Assembly: GCA_964017145.1 (NCBI GenBank) | Contig: CAXHKQ010000251.1 | Coordinates: 1 to 18,873 of the forward strand | Reading direction: 5' to 3' | Length of the DNA: 18,873 bases | Source: Agrocybe praecox | Lineage: Eukaryota; Basidiomycota; Agaricomycetes; Agaricales; Agrocybaceae | Shown here: piece after piece, positions 18,201 to 18,873 of the stretch | Position numbering within the stretch: position 1 is the stretch's first letter | Layout: every line of letters starts with the position of its first letter | Made by a program: the position numbers and the translations under genes | Notes under the pieces: model-generated | The model's input: only the letters and a program-made list of their open reading frames with translations | Told to the model about the DNA's origin: nothing | The model's database searches: none

Positions 18201-18873
18201 TCACGTTGTTCCCGATTATAATTTCATATTCAATTTACGTCAATGAATTGAATGTATGAATTTGGCCAGCATTCAACCGTCACACCCTGTTCAAGCGCGC
18301 CACGCGCAATTGGCTGCTGCGGTGTTGGTGGGCTCGAGTGCATCGGGGCTGAAATCAGCTGGTTCGCTGTTCGCTCTGTCAAACGTTTTCCCATACGCAC
18401 TCACACCTCACACCCGACGCCCGACTTTCTGCCAAAGAAAATTAAGCGTTGACGCACAGCAAATCCGGCATCGGCATCGGGATTGCGGGGGGCGACCAGC
18501 GAAAAAGTATAGTTCGTGTATAGTTCGTGTATGCGAGCAGGTGGGAATCATGACCAAAGTACGACATGAGTGTGTGTAGGTGTGCTGGTGTTTTATGGCC
18601 AGGAATGTGTCGTGTGTGTGTGTGAGTGTTTGTGCTTATCGCGTGTGCACCGGCCAACCAGTCACCAGCACACATCAGCTGAATTGGAATAATATATTAT
18701 ATCACGCAACGCGTCAATTCGAAGGCAGCTCACACACATCAGCTGGTTGGCGGTTGGAAGTGCTGGTTTGGAGGTATGGTATAATGTGTGGTATAAGGTG
18801 CGTATATGACGATTATATCGCAATCAAGCGAACGCACGCACGAACATTATTACACATACACAGGAACACTGAT
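18201..18873. other. AT-rich edge followed by a CpG/CA-rich island
   Basis: From about 18250 the sequence is CpG/TG-rich, with a TG run at about 18609-18623 and a tandem TATAGTTCGTG duplication at about 18508-18530. CACACATCAGCTG occurs twice (18669-18681, 18733-18745). Open frames (18252-18452, 18256-18579) have no recognised domain. The island runs to near the window end and no neighbouring gene is visible. Confidence 0.45.

Overview
This window looks like 18.9 kb of arthropod (most likely insect) nuclear DNA. It is mostly non-coding and heavily colonised by mobile elements. The one host gene segment I can identify with good support is at the extreme left, on the minus strand: the first coding exon of a PTEN orthologue (37-151), ending at a GTGAGT splice donor. 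The phase-1 junction falls at the same codon as in vertebrate PTEN. The gene runs leftwards out of the window, so everything to the right is its 5'UTR, promoter and upstream region, or an upstream intron if there are non-coding leader exons. The arthropod call rests on the PTEN sequence, intron/exon structure, the mix of elements (mariner, hAT, LINE, tRNA-type SINE) and the dense CA/TG microsatellites. I cannot name a species.

Two textures alternate. Nine CpG- and CA-rich islands full of microsatellites lie at about 152-1110, 4204-5140, 6460-7060, 8630-9110, 9440-9860, 10690-11350, 13690-14815, 16396-17210 and 18250-18820. They contain many chance open frames but no recognisable protein. Between them are AT-rich stretches that hold the mobile elements.

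Left to right, the elements are: a 610-bp non-autonomous hAT-like element with perfect 20-bp inverted ends and an 8-bp target duplication (1633-2242); a 385-bp element with 14-bp inverted ends flanked by TTAA, piggyBac-like (2607-2991); an 851-bp hAT-like element with an 8-bp duplication and ends packed with TTATCG/CGATAA motifs, including three TATCGATA octamers (3155-4005); a decayed mariner on the minus strand with D34D spacing still readable (about 5625-6440); an inverted-repeat structure (7452-7987); a 5'-truncated LINE tail (about 11660-12000) abutting a SINE tail to tail; two copies of a tRNA-derived SINE (12024-12410 and 17806-18200, both minus); a giant near-perfect hairpin (15358-15962); and a two-unit 164-bp tandem repeat (17356-17682). 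A pair of AT-rich open frames at 13111-13686 may be an eroded gene but is not identified.

There is no operon-like organisation and no complete protein-coding gene. The biological interest lies in the very TE-rich upstream region of a PTEN gene, the hAT element with DRE-like octamers, the young hairpin, and the SINE family.
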